Assembly (NCBI GenBank): GCA_038230515.1
Contig: JBBRND010000052.1
Coordinates: forward strand, 1 to 17,289
Length of the DNA: 17,289 nucleotides
Direction: 5' to 3'
From: JAPLDB01 sp038230515
Lineage (GTDB): Bacteria > Bacteroidota > Bacteroidia > AKYH767-A > 2013-40CM-41-45
Made by a program: the position numbers and the translations under genes. Each line of letters opens with the position of its first letter. The first letter of the stretch is position 1. A model generated the notes under the pieces. It saw nothing but the letters and a program-made list of their open reading frames with translations, was not told where the DNA came from and did no database searches. Positions 6,777 to 15,700 of the stretch are shown in pieces.

Positions 6777-7122
6777 CGTGATTAAGATTTACTACAAGGC
6801 GAATTGCGCAACTAGCTTAACCGCATTGCAGCTTCTCAAGAAAAATTCGAAAGAAGAAATTGAAAAGATTGAATATCTAGTTGATATTCCTTCTGAAAAA
6901 GAGTTAAAGGAAATTCTGAAACTACTTGGAATGAAAGCGTCAGAGTTTATCCGGAGGAAAGAACCGCTTTACAAGGAGAAATACGAAGGCAAAAAACTGT
7001 CCGAGTCACAATGGATAAAAATAATGATTGAAAATCCAATTCTGATTGATAGACCTGTTGCGATAAAGGACGGTAAAGCAATTCTATGCCGCCCCTCAGA
7101 AAAAGTGTTGGAACTATTTTGA
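6757..7122 (+). CDS. ArsC/Spx-like thioredoxin-fold protein
   Basis: A 121-residue protein of the arsenate reductase (ArsC)/Spx/YffB superfamily. It opens with a beta strand and the redox loop IKIYYKANCATSLTALQLL, with the single cysteine C17 at the ArsC active-site position. The C-terminal half carries LYKEKYEGKKLSESQWIKIM and ENPILIDRPVAIKDGKAILCRP, which matches the 'NPILI.RPIV......LCRP' segment of the family. ArsC usually has Arg a few residues after the cysteine (CGTSR); here that place is Leu (CATSL), so true arsenate reduction is doubtful. A thiol-disulfide or regulatory role is as likely. The ATG at 6757 lies inside the prfB end and gives a 20-base overlap. A GTG at 6778, one base after the prfB stop, is an alternative that keeps the whole domain (114 aa). 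The gene is probably translated from the prfB transcript. Confidence 0.82.
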   Translation: MLQQNNNVIKIYYKANCATSLTALQLLKKNSKEEIEKIEYLVDIPSEKELKEILKLLGMKASEFIRRKEPLYKEKYEGKKLSESQWIKIMIENPILIDRPVAIKDGKAILCRPSEKVLELF

Positions 7123-7752
7123 TCCTTTCTGACTTTTGTAATACTCACAAACTTCATTCATCACGCACTCTTTACACTTAGGATCTGTGGGCCGACAAAT
7201 TTCGCGACCGAGAAAAGAAATTGCCATTCCCACTTCCCAATCTTTTTGCGGCACGGCTTCCATAATTTGCTTTTCAATTTTCTTTGGATCGACTCCGGTT
7301 GCAATGCCGATTCGCGGAGCAACGCGCACAACATGCAAATCAACAATAACGCCTTCAGGTTTCATTCCCGCCTCGCGCTGAATAACGCTTGCTGATTTTC
7401 TGCCGATGCCGGAGAGAGCAGTTAATTCCTCCATGGTGGTAGGAATATTTTTGTCCTTCTTCACGGCCTGAGCAAGTTTCACCAGCCAGTTTGCCTTGTT
7501 GCCAAAGTTGCGAACCTTCCCGATGTACTTAAACAAATCTTCCGGAGCCGCCTTAGCAAGTGATTCCATGTTTGGAAAGGCAGCGAATAATTCCGGAGCA
7601 ATCTGATTGATGTGACGGTCGGAGTCCTGTGCTGACAGGATCACCATTATCACCAGTTGATAGAGATTTCCGTACTCAAGCGGATGTTTTTTTCCTTTAT
7701 ATTTTTTGAGAAGCGGCTTTACGGCTTCCGCCCAGTTTGGTTTTGTAGGCAT
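7114..7752 (-). CDS. nth: Endonuclease III-like DNA glycosylase/AP lyase
   Basis: A 212-residue base-excision repair enzyme that removes oxidised pyrimidines and nicks at the abasic site. The helix-hairpin-helix motif LSGIGRKSASVI carries the catalytic lysine K119, and VDLHVVRV carries the catalytic aspartate D138. The C-terminal iron-sulfur loop is complete, with C186-x6-C193-x2-C196-x5-C202 for a [4Fe-4S] cluster. The length matches E. coli Nth (211). The open frame continues upstream to 7884, but I chose the ATG at 7750-7752. The family alignment starts near there, and the extension is low-complexity and would run into the divergent fumC promoter. Its stop overlaps the 3' end of the ArsC-like gene on the other strand by 9 bases. 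Some HhH homologues have altered substrate range, which cannot be judged here. Confidence 0.92.
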   Translation of the reverse strand: MPTKPNWAEAVKPLLKKYKGKKHPLEYGNLYQLVIMVILSAQDSDRHINQIAPELFAAFPNMESLAKAAPEDLFKYIGKVRNFGNKANWLVKLAQAVKKDKNIPTTMEELTALSGIGRKSASVIQREAGMKPEGVIVDLHVVRVAPRIGIATGVDPKKIEKQIMEAVPQKDWEVGMAISFLGREICRPTDPKCKECVMNEVCEYYKSQKGSK

Positions 7753-7822
7753 AACAAATATTTTATCGGATAAAACTAAAACATCCAAATGAAAACATAA
7801 AATTTTTTTCAACCTTAAATTG

Positions 7823-7830
7823 TACTTTCG
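7823..7830 (+). promoter_or_regulatory. Possible fumC promoter, -7 element
   Basis: TACTTTCG lies 25 bases before the chosen fumC ATG at 7856, the same distance and nearly the same sequence as the element before prfB. The -33 region is only a T-rich tract around 7803-7809, so the match is partial. If correct, it rules out the in-frame ATG at 7820 as the fumC start. Confidence 0.42.
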
Positions 7831-7855
7831 TTCGCTTAAAATTTTAGAACGCACA

Positions 7856-9256
7856 ATGGAATACCGTAAAGAAAAAGACACCATGGGAATAGTTGATGTT
7901 CCCGCAAACGTTTACTGGGGCGCACAAACGCAACGCTCTATTGATAACTTCAAGATCGCGCAGGACATCAACAAAATGCCGAAGGAAATAATCCGAGCAT
8001 TTGCTTATCTGAAGAAAGCAGCAGCACTCACGAATCTTGATGCTGGTTTATTGGCAAAAGATAAATGCGATCTCATAGGCAAAGTGTGCGATGAAATACT
8101 TCATGGAAAATTAGACGATCAGTTTCCGCTTGTTGTTTGGCAGACGGGCAGCGGCACGCAAAGCAATATGAACGTGAATGAAGTCATTGCTTACCGCGCT
8201 CATGTGTTGAGTGGAGGAAATTTGCTTGACGAGAAAAAAATAATCCATCCGAATGATGACGTAAATAAGTCACAGTCGAGCAACGATACGTTTCCGACTG
8301 CAATGCATATTTCTGCTTACAAGATTTTAGTTGAGACAACTATTCCGGGAATAAAAAAGCTGAGAGACACGCTTGCTGCAAAATCCAAGGCGTTTATGAA
8401 TGTGGTGAAGATCGGTCGCACACATTTTATGGATGCAACTCCTCTTACGCTTGGCCAGGAAATTTCAGGATATGTTTCTCAACTTGACCACGGTATCCGT
8501 ACTATTGAGAATTCGCTAAAACATCTTTCAGAACTTGCATTGGGAGGAACAGCGGTCGGTACAGGAATAAATACCCCACCAAATTATTCTGTAAATGTCG
8601 CGAAGCACATTGCATCATTAACTAAACTTCCATTCATTACTGCAGAAAATAAATTTGAATCGCTTGCAGCGCATGATGCAATTGTTGAAGCGCACGGTGC
8701 TTTGAAAACCGTTGCAGTAAGTTTGATGAAAATCGGAAATGACATTCGCATGTTGTCTTCAGGTCCTCGTTGCGGGATTGGAGAAATATTTATTCCTGAT
8801 AACGAACCTGGCTCCAGCATAATGCCAGGCAAAGTAAATCCAACTCAGTGCGAAGCCATCACCATGGTTGCTGCGCAGGTAATGGGAAATGATGTTGCAA
8901 TCGGCATTGCCGGCTCCAACGGACACTTTGAACTCAATGTTTTCAAGCCCGTGATGATTTATAATTTTCTTCACTCTGCGAGATTGATTGGCGATGCTTG
9001 CGTTTCCTTTAACGATAAATGCGCTGTAGGAATTGAACCTATTGCTGAGAATATTAAAAACAATCTTAACAATTCATTGATGCTCGTTACAACTCTCAAT
9101 ACAAAAATCGGGTACTATAAAGCAGCAGAAATTGCACAGACCGCACACAAACAAGGTAAGACTTTAAAACAAACTGCCATAGATCTTGGTTATGTCACTT
9201 CAGAACAGTTTGATGAGTGGGTGAAGCCAGAGGAGATGGTTGGAAAAATAAAGTAG
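7856..9256 (+). CDS. fumC: Fumarate hydratase class II
   Basis: A 466-residue member of the fumarase/aspartase superfamily, iron-independent, interconverting fumarate and L-malate in the TCA cycle in the cytosol as a homotetramer. It shows the class II features VYWGAQTQRS near residue 18, QTGSGTQSNMNVNEV near 97, SQSSNDTFPTAMH near 138, GRTHFMDATPLTLGQE with H190 (the helper base), and the signature GSSIMPGKVNPTQCEA beginning at G319, with catalytic-loop serine S321. These spacings follow E. coli FumC closely. An earlier in-frame ATG at 7820 adds 12 residues that fit no homologue and overlaps the putative promoter, so 7856 is preferred. Two exported thioredoxin-fold genes follow at 18 and 2 bases, suggesting one transcript ending at the terminator near 10444. 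Confidence 0.96.
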   Translation: MEYRKEKDTMGIVDVPANVYWGAQTQRSIDNFKIAQDINKMPKEIIRAFAYLKKAAALTNLDAGLLAKDKCDLIGKVCDEILHGKLDDQFPLVVWQTGSGTQSNMNVNEVIAYRAHVLSGGNLLDEKKIIHPNDDVNKSQSSNDTFPTAMHISAYKILVETTIPGIKKLRDTLAAKSKAFMNVVKIGRTHFMDATPLTLGQEISGYVSQLDHGIRTIENSLKHLSELALGGTAVGTGINTPPNYSVNVAKHIASLTKLPFITAENKFESLAAHDAIVEAHGALKTVAVSLMKIGNDIRMLSSGPRCGIGEIFIPDNEPGSSIMPGKVNPTQCEAITMVAAQVMGNDVAIGIAGSNGHFELNVFKPVMIYNFLHSARLIGDACVSFNDKCAVGIEPIAENIKNNLNNSLMLVTTLNTKIGYYKAAEIAQTAHKQGKTLKQTAIDLGYVTSEQFDEWVKPEEMVGKIK

Positions 9257-9274
9257 GTAGCAGCAAAGCAAAAA

Positions 9275-9769
9275 ATGAATTGGAAATACATTCTTCTCCC
9301 ATACTTCACACTGATTTCCATTTTCCAATTCCAAATTTGCAACGCACAGGTTAGAGTTGTAAAGTTTAATACAATGGATAGTTTACTTCACAAAAACTCG
9401 GACACAACTCTCGTTATAAATTTCTGGGCGACATGGTGTAAGCCATGCGTTACGGAGTTACCTTATTTCGAAGAACTCAACAAAAAATATTCTTCAGAGA
9501 AAATAAAGGTGATTTTAATTTCTCTTGATTTTAAACGTCAATTGGAGACCCGGTTAAATAAGTTTATAACGGAAAACAAAATTTCTTCTGAAGTGTTGTT
9601 ACTCGATGAGCCGGATTACAATTCATGGATTGACAAAGTGGATTCAACCTGGAGTGGTGCAATACCGGCAACCATTGTTATCAATAAAAAGAGTAGATTA
9701 TTCTTTGAAAAAGAATTTACTTCGTACGCTGAACTTTCAACTATTATCAAACCTTTAATTCAAAAATAA
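9275..9769 (+). CDS. Exported TlpA/ResA-like thioredoxin
   Basis: A 164-residue thioredoxin-fold protein with an N-terminal signal peptide (YILLPYFTLISIFQFQI core), probably cleaved after A24 in CNAQ, so it acts in the periplasm. The redox motif is W-C55-K-P-C58 in INFWATWCKPCVTELPYFEEL, the classic TlpA/ResA form. A proline in AIPATIVI provides the cis-Pro loop near residue 130. The likely role is reduction of disulfides in envelope proteins, for example during cytochrome c maturation, but no cytochrome biogenesis gene is nearby. It is 18 bases after fumC and 2 bases before a second thioredoxin-fold gene, so the pair is almost certainly co-expressed. Confidence 0.88.
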   Translation: MNWKYILLPYFTLISIFQFQICNAQVRVVKFNTMDSLLHKNSDTTLVINFWATWCKPCVTELPYFEELNKKYSSEKIKVILISLDFKRQLETRLNKFITENKISSEVLLLDEPDYNSWIDKVDSTWSGAIPATIVINKKSRLFFEKEFTSYAELSTIIKPLIQK

Positions 9770-9771
9770 AA

Positions 9772-10389
9772 ATGAAAACCAAACTCCTTTCGATTGCAGT
9801 ACTCTTCTGCACATTTCTCTTTATCGCTGCAACTCCTGATGCTGGCTACAAGCCGGGCGACAAAGCGATTGACTTCAAACTAAAAAACGTAGATGGAAAA
9901 ATGGTTTCCCTGGCCGATTACAAAGACGCAAAGGGATTCATTGTTACATTTACCTGTAATCATTGTCCGTTTGCAAAAGCGTATGAAGACAGGATCATTG
10001 CGCTCCACAACAAATATGCTCCGAAGGGTTACCCTGTCGTGGCCATCAATTCAAATGATGTGACTAAATCGCCTGAAGATTCCTTTGAGGCAATGATAGA
10101 GCGGGCTAAAGACAAAAAATTTCCCTTTGCTTATGTGTATGACGAAAATCAGGCAATTGCAACTGCTTATGGTGCCACGCGTACACCTCATATGTACGTT
10201 GTAAAGAAAGAAGGAAGTGATCTTGTTGTAAAATATGTTGGAGCAATTGATGACAATTCAGACGATGCTTCCGCGGTAACCAAAAAATATTTGGAGAATG
10301 CGCTGGATGAGATTATAGCCGGCAAAGAAGTGACTACTAATTCCACTAAGGCAATCGGATGCACGATTAAGTGGAAGGGCACGAATTAA
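9772..10389 (+). CDS. Exported redoxin/AhpC-TSA family thioredoxin-like protein
   Basis: A 205-residue thioredoxin-fold protein of the redoxin (AhpC/TSA-like) group. An N-terminal hydrophobic segment LLSIAVLFCTFLFIAA acts as signal peptide with cleavage likely around residue 20. The mature start 'GYKPGDKAIDFKLKNVDGKMVSLADYK' is the standard redoxin opening. The active site is TFTCNHCPFAKAYEDR with C62 and C65 in the variant C-N-H-C, and TPHMYVV gives the cis-proline. This CNHCPFA form belongs to a well-populated bacterial family of thiol-disulfide proteins whose substrates are not established. The final segment AIGCTIKWK has an extra cysteine that could be a resolving or metal residue. It directly follows the TlpA-like gene by 2 bases and precedes a strong terminator. 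Confidence 0.88.
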   Translation: MKTKLLSIAVLFCTFLFIAATPDAGYKPGDKAIDFKLKNVDGKMVSLADYKDAKGFIVTFTCNHCPFAKAYEDRIIALHNKYAPKGYPVVAINSNDVTKSPEDSFEAMIERAKDKKFPFAYVYDENQAIATAYGATRTPHMYVVKKEGSDLVVKYVGAIDDNSDDASAVTKKYLENALDEIIAGKEVTTNSTKAIGCTIKWKGTN

Positions 10390-10415
10390 AAGACCATTAC
10401 CGATTTGAAAAATAG

Positions 10416-10450
10416 AAGGCGAAATGTCATTGACATTTCGCCTTTTGATT
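10416..10450 (+). terminator. Rho-independent terminator after the fumC-thioredoxin genes
   Basis: AAGGCGAAATGTC (10416-10428) pairs with GACATTTCGCCTT (10432-10444), a perfect 13-bp stem with a 3-base loop, followed by a T-rich tail. It starts 27 bases after the redoxin stop and separates that cluster from the efflux operon. The symmetric A-rich and T-rich flanks could let it work in both directions. Confidence 0.88.
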
Positions 10451-10495
10451 TTGATAAGTCATGCCCACCTCATGTTTTCATGAATGGGAAATTTC

Positions 10496-10503
10496 TACTT
10501 TAG
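10496..10503 (+). promoter_or_regulatory. Possible promoter of the efflux operon, -7 element
   Basis: TACTTTAG at 10496-10503 resembles the -7 element (two mismatches at the end) and sits only 4 bases before the preferred ATG at 10508. If active, the mRNA would be almost leaderless. The -33 side has only TTTT at 10475-10478, 17 bases away. The call is tentative. Confidence 0.28.
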
Positions 10504-10507
10504 CCAA

Positions 10508-11749
10508 ATGATCAGGCATTTTCTTTCCGCCATTTTCCTATGGTTTGCTTTTTCATTTCCCACTTTTTCTCAAACACGATCTCTTGATTATTACCTGGAT
10601 CTAGGCGTGAAACAGAGTCCGCTGCTGAAGGATTACAACTACCAACTGCAGTCAAAAGACATTGACAGTATGGAAGTACATGCCAGATTGAAACCGCTTG
10701 TGACTGCAAATAGCGTTGCGATATACGCCCCTACTTTTAACGGACAGGGGTATGAAGAAGCAATTACCAACGGAGGAACTTTTTCTGTGCTTGGCGGAGT
10801 AAACGTTCCGTTGCTGAATAAAAAATTAAAGCAGTCGCAGTACGGGGCAATCAGTGCAGAGAAGCAAGGTATTGGCGTTAGTGCAAAAATTTCGGAACAT
10901 GACTTGAGAAAAAGTATTTCCGATCAATACATTGTTGCCTATCAGGATGCAAGACAAGTTGAATTTTCTCAAAGGGTAAATGAGTTGCTCAGTAAAGAAT
11001 TTGAGCTGCTTAAAGCGCAGGTAGATGCGGGCATTTACAAGAGATCGGATTTATTGGCGCTTACTATTGAGGTTCACACAAACGAAATCGGCACGGAACA
11101 ATTGAAGCAACAGTATCGTGATGATTTGTTTTTGCTGAATTATCTCTGTGGTGTTTCTGATACTTCCTCCATACAATTGGAAAAACCGGATATGCAATAT
11201 CATTCCGCTTCTTTCGTTTATAACAGTCCGGTATTTTTAAAGTTTGCTGTGGATTCCATAACGATTGAAAGCAACCGTAGATTGATTGATGCGAATTATC
11301 GTCCGAAGTTGAACGCCTTTGCCGATGCCGGAATCAATGCCATCTCGCTAAAAGATGTTCAGCAGAAGATCGGTTTCAGTTTGGGTGCTAGTTTTTCTGT
11401 TCCTATTTATGACGGTCATCAGCGCAGGATGGAATACAACAAACTGAACTTGGCAGAGCGCACAAGAAAGGACTATCGTGATTTCTACAGTGAGCAGATT
11501 GCGATCAGACTTCAGCAATTGGATGCGCAGAAAAATGCGAACCAACTTCTTCTGCAAAAAATAAAAGATGAGAAACAGGAAGTGGAAACACTACTGTCAA
11601 TGAATCGCGAGGAGATGAATTCCGGAATTATCTCTGTGACTGACTATATTGTTACACTCCGAAACTACATTGATCTGCAAAGCCAATTGAATACTTCTGA
11701 AATAAAATCGTATCAACTGATAAACGAATACAACTACATTGCCTGGTAA
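10508..11749 (+). CDS. TolC-like outer membrane efflux protein
   Basis: A 413-residue outer membrane factor, the exit duct of the RND system encoded by the next two genes. A signal peptide covers MIRHFLSAIFLWFAFSFPTFS with cleavage near residue 21. The mature part has long amphipathic helices rich in Gln, Glu, Lys and Leu in two similar halves, as in the OEP family: ...LDYYLDLGVKQSPLLKDYNYQLQS near the start, and QQLDAQKNANQLLLQKIKDEKQEVETLLSMNREEMNSG near the end. Between them lie beta-rich segments such as AFADAGINAI and LGASFSVPIYDGHQRR. An in-frame ATG at 10484 would add eight residues before the signal peptide; I prefer 10508, where a typical signal peptide begins. It is slightly short for TolC homologues (about 420-480). 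The adaptor gene follows after 15 bases. Confidence 0.88.
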   Translation: MIRHFLSAIFLWFAFSFPTFSQTRSLDYYLDLGVKQSPLLKDYNYQLQSKDIDSMEVHARLKPLVTANSVAIYAPTFNGQGYEEAITNGGTFSVLGGVNVPLLNKKLKQSQYGAISAEKQGIGVSAKISEHDLRKSISDQYIVAYQDARQVEFSQRVNELLSKEFELLKAQVDAGIYKRSDLLALTIEVHTNEIGTEQLKQQYRDDLFLLNYLCGVSDTSSIQLEKPDMQYHSASFVYNSPVFLKFAVDSITIESNRRLIDANYRPKLNAFADAGINAISLKDVQQKIGFSLGASFSVPIYDGHQRRMEYNKLNLAERTRKDYRDFYSEQIAIRLQQLDAQKNANQLLLQKIKDEKQEVETLLSMNREEMNSGIISVTDYIVTLRNYIDLQSQLNTSEIKSYQLINEYNYIAW

Positions 11750-11764
11750 CTGATAATTCTACTC

Positions 11765-12700
11765 ATGCGAATAAAAAATAGTATTCTTAATTTCGTTTTG
11801 CCATTTGTTGTCTCGTTGACGATAAGTGGTTGTCGCAATTCTTCAACCTCTGAAGAAAGAGGTGATGACAACATCAAAACGCGGACTCCCGTGAGTGTAG
11901 TCGGCATTTCGAAGGAAAATATTTCCTCATCAGTCACGCTTAATGCGGTGTCATCTTACTTAAAGAAAAGTATGTTGAAGTCATCGGCTAGCGGTTACAT
12001 CAGAGAACTAACTGTAAGCATTGGTGAGCATGTGCGATCGGGACAAGTTCTTTTTACTCTGCAGACAAAGGAAGCTGCTGCTTACAAGAACCTTAACCTG
12101 AAAGATTCTGCCCTTGCTTACACCGGCAACATTAATGTGAAGGCAAACGGTGATGGTGTGGTAACAAACATTCCACATGTTGCTGGCGATTATATTCAGG
12201 AAGGCGATGAACTCTGCACAATTGCTGAGCAAAACAGTTTGGTGTTTCTCCTTGAAGTGCCGTATGAACTACATTCTTTTATTCACATCAAAGAAAACTG
12301 CACTATTATTCTTCCCGATGAAAAAGAAGTGGGAGGGAAGATTGATTCCAAACTCTCTGACATGGACGCTGCTTCGCAAACGGAGAGGTACGTAATCAAA
12401 CCGGTGTCATCAGAAAATATTCCTGAGAACCTTCTTGCAAATATTTCCATTGTGAAATCTGACAAACCAAATGCAGTTACGCTGCCCAAGGAAGCTGTTC
12501 TCGCAAACGAAACGCAGTCAGAATATTGGGTGATGAAATTAGTGAACGACAGCATTGCTGCGAAGATTATCGTGAAGGTCGGTATTCAGAATAATAATAA
12601 AGTAGAAATTGTTTCTCCATCATTTGATGAAAACGATTTATTTATTTCGTCCGGCAGTTACGGCTTACCCGACTCTGCGATTGTAACCATCATGAAATAA
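11765..12700 (+). CDS. RND efflux periplasmic adaptor, lipoprotein (MFP/HlyD family)
   Basis: A 311-residue membrane fusion protein that links the inner-membrane pump to the outer membrane factor. The signal peptide ends in lipobox ISGC with lipidated C23, so it is anchored in a membrane and faces the periplasm. The lipoyl/barrel-sandwich domain is visible as two halves: SSASGYIRELTVSIGEHVRSGQ (73-94) and KANGDGVVTNIPHVAGDYIQEG (126-147). Beta-barrel and membrane-proximal parts follow (FLLEVPYEL at 161, VTLPKEAVL at 238). The two lipoyl halves are separated by only about 30 residues, so the usual long alpha-helical hairpin is absent or minimal. The protein is correspondingly shorter than most adaptors (about 350-400). 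It is the middle gene of a tight operon, 15 bases after the outer membrane factor and 7 before the pump. Confidence 0.87.
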   Translation: MRIKNSILNFVLPFVVSLTISGCRNSSTSEERGDDNIKTRTPVSVVGISKENISSSVTLNAVSSYLKKSMLKSSASGYIRELTVSIGEHVRSGQVLFTLQTKEAAAYKNLNLKDSALAYTGNINVKANGDGVVTNIPHVAGDYIQEGDELCTIAEQNSLVFLLEVPYELHSFIHIKENCTIILPDEKEVGGKIDSKLSDMDAASQTERYVIKPVSSENIPENLLANISIVKSDKPNAVTLPKEAVLANETQSEYWVMKLVNDSIAAKIIVKVGIQNNNKVEIVSPSFDENDLFISSGSYGLPDSAIVTIMK

Positions 12701-12707
12701 ACGATTG

Positions 12708-15700
12708 ATGAAACACTTTTTTCATTCGCACCGCAATCCTGTATCGTTCATTCTTGCCTTTGTGCTTATCATCGGCATGGTGGTGTACACGAAGATACAG
12801 GTGTCTCTCTTTCCACAAGTAACCTTTCCTAAAATAAAAGTGATTGCTGATAACGGAGAACAGCCCGTTGATAAAATGATGATTACCGTTACCAAGCCGC
12901 TGGAGAACGCCATCAAGCAAGTGCAGGGTTTACGGTTGGTACGCTCGGCTACAAGCCGCGGTAGTTGCGAGATTTCAGCGTTCTTCGATTGGGGTGTGAA
13001 CGTGGACATAACCCAACAGATGCTGGAGTCGCGCATCAACCAGGTGAGAAATGAATTGCCTGCTGCTACAAACATTCAGGTGCTGAAGATGAATCCTTCC
13101 GTGCTGCCGGTGATGGGCTATTCATTGGAGAGCAAAACAAAAAGTTTGATTGAACTGAAACTGATTGCAACAAACATCATCCGTCCGTTTCTATCACAGG
13201 TAATTGGTGTTTCAAACATTCGCGTACTCGGTGGAAAAACAAAAGAGTATTGGGTGCAATTGAAAGTTCAGAAGATGAGTGCGCTTGGCGTTACGCCTCA
13301 GCAGATCAGTGATGCGATGGGCAAAACTAATTTCATTCTGAGCAATGGATACCTGACGGATTACAGGCGTTTATATCTCACGCTTACTGATGAAGCAGTT
13401 CACAATCTTTCCGACATTGAAAACATTGTGATCCGCAACGACAGCAAGAGGATTCTATTTTTAAAAGATGTTGCTGATGTAGAGATCAAAGAAAAAGTGG
13501 ACTTCGTAAAGATCAATGCGAATGGGGAAGAAGGTGTGTTGGTAAACGTGGTGAAGCAATCGAATGCCAACGTGAGTGAAGTTTCATCAAGCATCAACGA
13601 AAGGATTTCTGAACTGAAAAATATTTTACCGAAGGATGTAAAACTTGTTGCCTATTACGATCAGAATGATTTCGTGTCGGAAGCTATTAAGAGCGTACGC
13701 GATAGTTTATGGATCGGCTTGCTGCTTGCCATCTTAGTGACTGTAATTTTTCTCCGCTCAATCAAAGCAAGTGCAACGATACTTTTGGTAATACCACTCA
13801 CGCTTGCACTCACGCTCATTGTGATGTACATCGTTGGGTATAATCTCAATATCATGACGCTTGGCGCGCTGGCTGCGGCCATAGGGCTAATCATTGATGA
13901 TGCTGTTGTAGTGGTTGAACAGATTCATCGCACACGTGAAGAACATCCTGAAGAATCAGCAAAGGAAATAGTACACAAATCCATTGGCTTCCTGCTGCCT
14001 TCCATGATCAGTTCATCACTGAGTACGATTGTTATTTTTATTCCGTTCATCTTGATGAGTGGTGTTGCTGGCGCTTACTTCAGCGTGCTTGCAAACACGA
14101 TGATCATAACGCTTGCATGTTCATTCTTCGTTACGTGGGTTGGTCTTCCTGTCATTTACCTATTCCTGGCTCCAGCACCTCCCAAGGGAGAGATTGACAG
14201 CGCACCAGTTGTCAATGAGAATTTGCACGATAGCAAACTCCCTCCTTCGGTGGGCGGAGCTTGGATTTTATTTTTCATTAAGCGACCTGTCATCAGTTTT
14301 CTTTTCATCATCGTCATTGCGGGCTTTGCATGGATTGCATCATCACATTTAAAGACAGGTTTTTTTCCGGAGATGGATGAAGGCGCCATTGTGGTTGATT
14401 ACAAATCTCCGCCCGGGACTTCGCTTGATGAAACAGACCGCATCTGCCGCGAAGTGGAAAAGATTGTCAAAGCAGTTCCTGAAGTTGATCATTACAGTAG
14501 AAGAACAGGAACTGAGATGGGCTTCTTTATTACCGAGCCGAACAAAGGCGATTATCTCATTCAACTAAAAAATAAACGCGATCGGAGCACAGATGAAATC
14601 ATTGATGACATCCGGCAACGCGTGGCTTCTACACAACCTGCGCTGCAGATAGAATTCGGACAGGTGATTGAAGACATTCTTGGCGACCTGGTAAGCACTC
14701 CCGAACCCATCGAGATAAAAGTGTATGGTGAGAACCCAAAAGCACTGCAACACTATGCACAACAGATTGGCGACATGCTCGACACGCTGTCAGGTGTCAC
14801 TGATGTTTTTAACGGAATCATCTTTGCCGGACCGAGCATAAACATCAATCCAAATAGTATTGCTCTCGCGAGGTACAATCTTTCTCCTTCTGATTTGCAG
14901 TTTCAACTTCAAACACAAACGGAAGGAAACATCATTGGCAACATGCAGGAAAAAGAACAGCTCACGGATATTCGCATGGTGTATCCGCACTTGCATGGCA
15001 ATAGTTTGCAACACACGGAACAGAGCAGCATCTTTCTTGCTGACGGGCATTTGCTGCCCATTGAAAAGTTTGCCACAATGCGCATAGACACGGGCATTGC
15101 AGAAATACAACGCGAAAATTCTCAAAGCATGTTAGCCGTTACCGCACGGCTCAGCAACAGCGACCTCGGCACTGCAATGAAAAAAATTCAGCAGGAAATA
15201 AAAACCAACCTGCCGCTACCACAAGGGTATCACATCAGCTACGGTGGCGCGTTTGCGGAACAGAAGCAATCGTTCAAAGAGTTGTTGATGATCCTCATCA
15301 GTGCCATCATGCTTGTGTTTGCTGTTATACTTTTTATGTTCAAAGATTACCGCGCATCGCTGCTAATTGTTTTCACTTCCGTGCTGGGCATTTGCGGAAG
15401 CATACTTGCACTTTGGATTACGGGCACTCCGCTAAACGTGGGCAGCTACACGGGCATCATCATGATAGTGGGCATCATTGGTGAGAATGCAATTTTTACC
15501 ATGCAGCAGTTTAACACCACACGGCAAACAATGGGCACTGTGCCTGCCATCAGTTACGCTATCTCCACGCGCCTGCGCCCGAAATTGATGACTGCTACTT
15601 CTGCTATTATTGCATTAATGCCTCTCGCACTCGGCATCGGCAAGGGAGCCATGCTGCACCAGCCGCTTGCCATTGCAGTTATTGGCGGCTTCCTGCTTGC

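Noticed and set aside
7753..7884. N-terminal extension of nth to ATG 7884
   Set aside because: The extra 44 residues have no counterpart in endonuclease III and overlap the fumC start and promoter region on the other strand.
12722..13075. 117-residue minus-strand open frame inside the RND pump gene
   Set aside because: It is a shadow of the strongly conserved pump reading frame on the plus strand.
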